Source: JAKGBX01 sp965366835
Lineage (GTDB): Bacteria > Pseudomonadota > Alphaproteobacteria > Rhodobacterales > Rhodobacteraceae
Assembly (NCBI GenBank): GCA_965366835.1
Contig: CBDUGF010000012.1
Location: 1 to 49,640, forward strand
Reading direction: 5' to 3'
DNA length: 49,640 nt
Part shown: piece by piece, positions 49,609-49,640 of the stretch
Layout of the letters: every line of letters starts with the position of its first letter
Position numbering within the stretch: the stretch's first letter is position 1
Notes under the pieces: generated by a model
What the model was told of the DNA's origin: nothing
What the model saw: the letters and a program-made list of their open reading frames with translations, nothing else
Database searches by the model: none
Translations under genes and position numbers: made by a program

Positions 49609-49640
49609 ATGCGCAACGCGGCATTGATCTTGGGGATTAT
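49609..49640 (+). CDS. Start of an unidentified gene (partial, cut by window end)
   Basis: ATG preceded by GGGAGAGGATACGG; the first residues MRNAALILGI look like the hydrophobic start of a membrane or exported protein. Only ten codons are visible, so nothing more can be said. Confidence 0.55.
   Translation, partial: MRNAALILGI

Noticed and set aside
1..49640. CRISPR arrays, insertion sequences, prophage or integron elements
   Set aside because: No regularly spaced repeats, transposase or integrase motifs, or att-like duplications next to the tRNA were found.

Overview
The window is a dense, GC-rich chromosomal segment from an alphaproteobacterium, most likely order Rhodobacterales (Roseobacter/Rhodobacter group). 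Signs of this are an aa3-type cytochrome c oxidase subunit IV, small families typical of the group (DUF6173, DUF6324, DUF6356), an ETF-ubiquinone oxidoreductase, a DmdC-like acyl-CoA dehydrogenase, a GTTC-N7-GTTC LexA box before an mmcB homologue, and a tRNA-His with discriminator A73 and no encoded G-1. The content is mainly housekeeping and conserved accessory genes. I saw no prophage, transposase, integrase or CRISPR array. Identifications rest on motifs and remembered family features; no search was run.

Layout. 1-3,000: end of an unknown gene, a minimal zinc metallopeptidase, an exported protein and three tandem related c-type cytochromes. 3,100-8,160 (minus): a BMP/NupABC-type ABC importer operon with a small membrane protein between its two permeases. 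8,400-10,600: a DUF6544-like protein and an ArsR regulator with two SRPBCC genes. 10,600-16,800: dnaE, a DsbD N-terminal-domain protein, a YqgE protein and threonylcarbamoyl-AMP synthase. 16,900-19,700: acyl-CoA dehydrogenase and a metallo-beta-lactamase-fold hydrolase, overlapping. 20,000-23,000: an Lrp regulator, DUF6173, the tiny oxidase subunit IV, a lipoprotein with a possible permuted papain-like fold, and azlCD. 23,000-27,200: fdhD, mobA, mobB, and a 703-residue fusion of a DUF429-like RNase H-fold domain to MoeA.

27,200-33,900: a membrane protein, greA, ETF-QO, a TPR protein, ispE and a small membrane protein. 33,900-35,500: a strong candidate structured RNA on the minus strand (6S-like, about 158 nt, with its own promoter), a second ArsR-SRPBCC pair and LexA-box-controlled mmcB. 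35,500-43,200: DUF6324, GNAT, EamA, tRNA-His, DUF2461, MATE, a three-gene operon ending in small genes behind an aminotransferase, XRE-sdhE, and a MarR-type regulator. 43,400-47,100 (minus): DUF1194, glyoxalase I, and a two-gene surface-lipoprotein system: a TbpB-like lipoprotein followed by an overlapping Slam (DUF560) outer-membrane translocon. The end holds thyX, a Cys-containing exported protein, a cold-shock protein, an ArsC/Spx-like protein and a perfect 17-bp inverted repeat before a gene cut by the window edge.

The most interesting items are the Slam/surface lipoprotein pair, the DUF429-like-MoeA fusion in a molybdenum cofactor operon, the 6S-like RNA locus, a 27-bp intergenic repeat found four times (three between convergent genes), and the large perfect inverted repeat near the right end.
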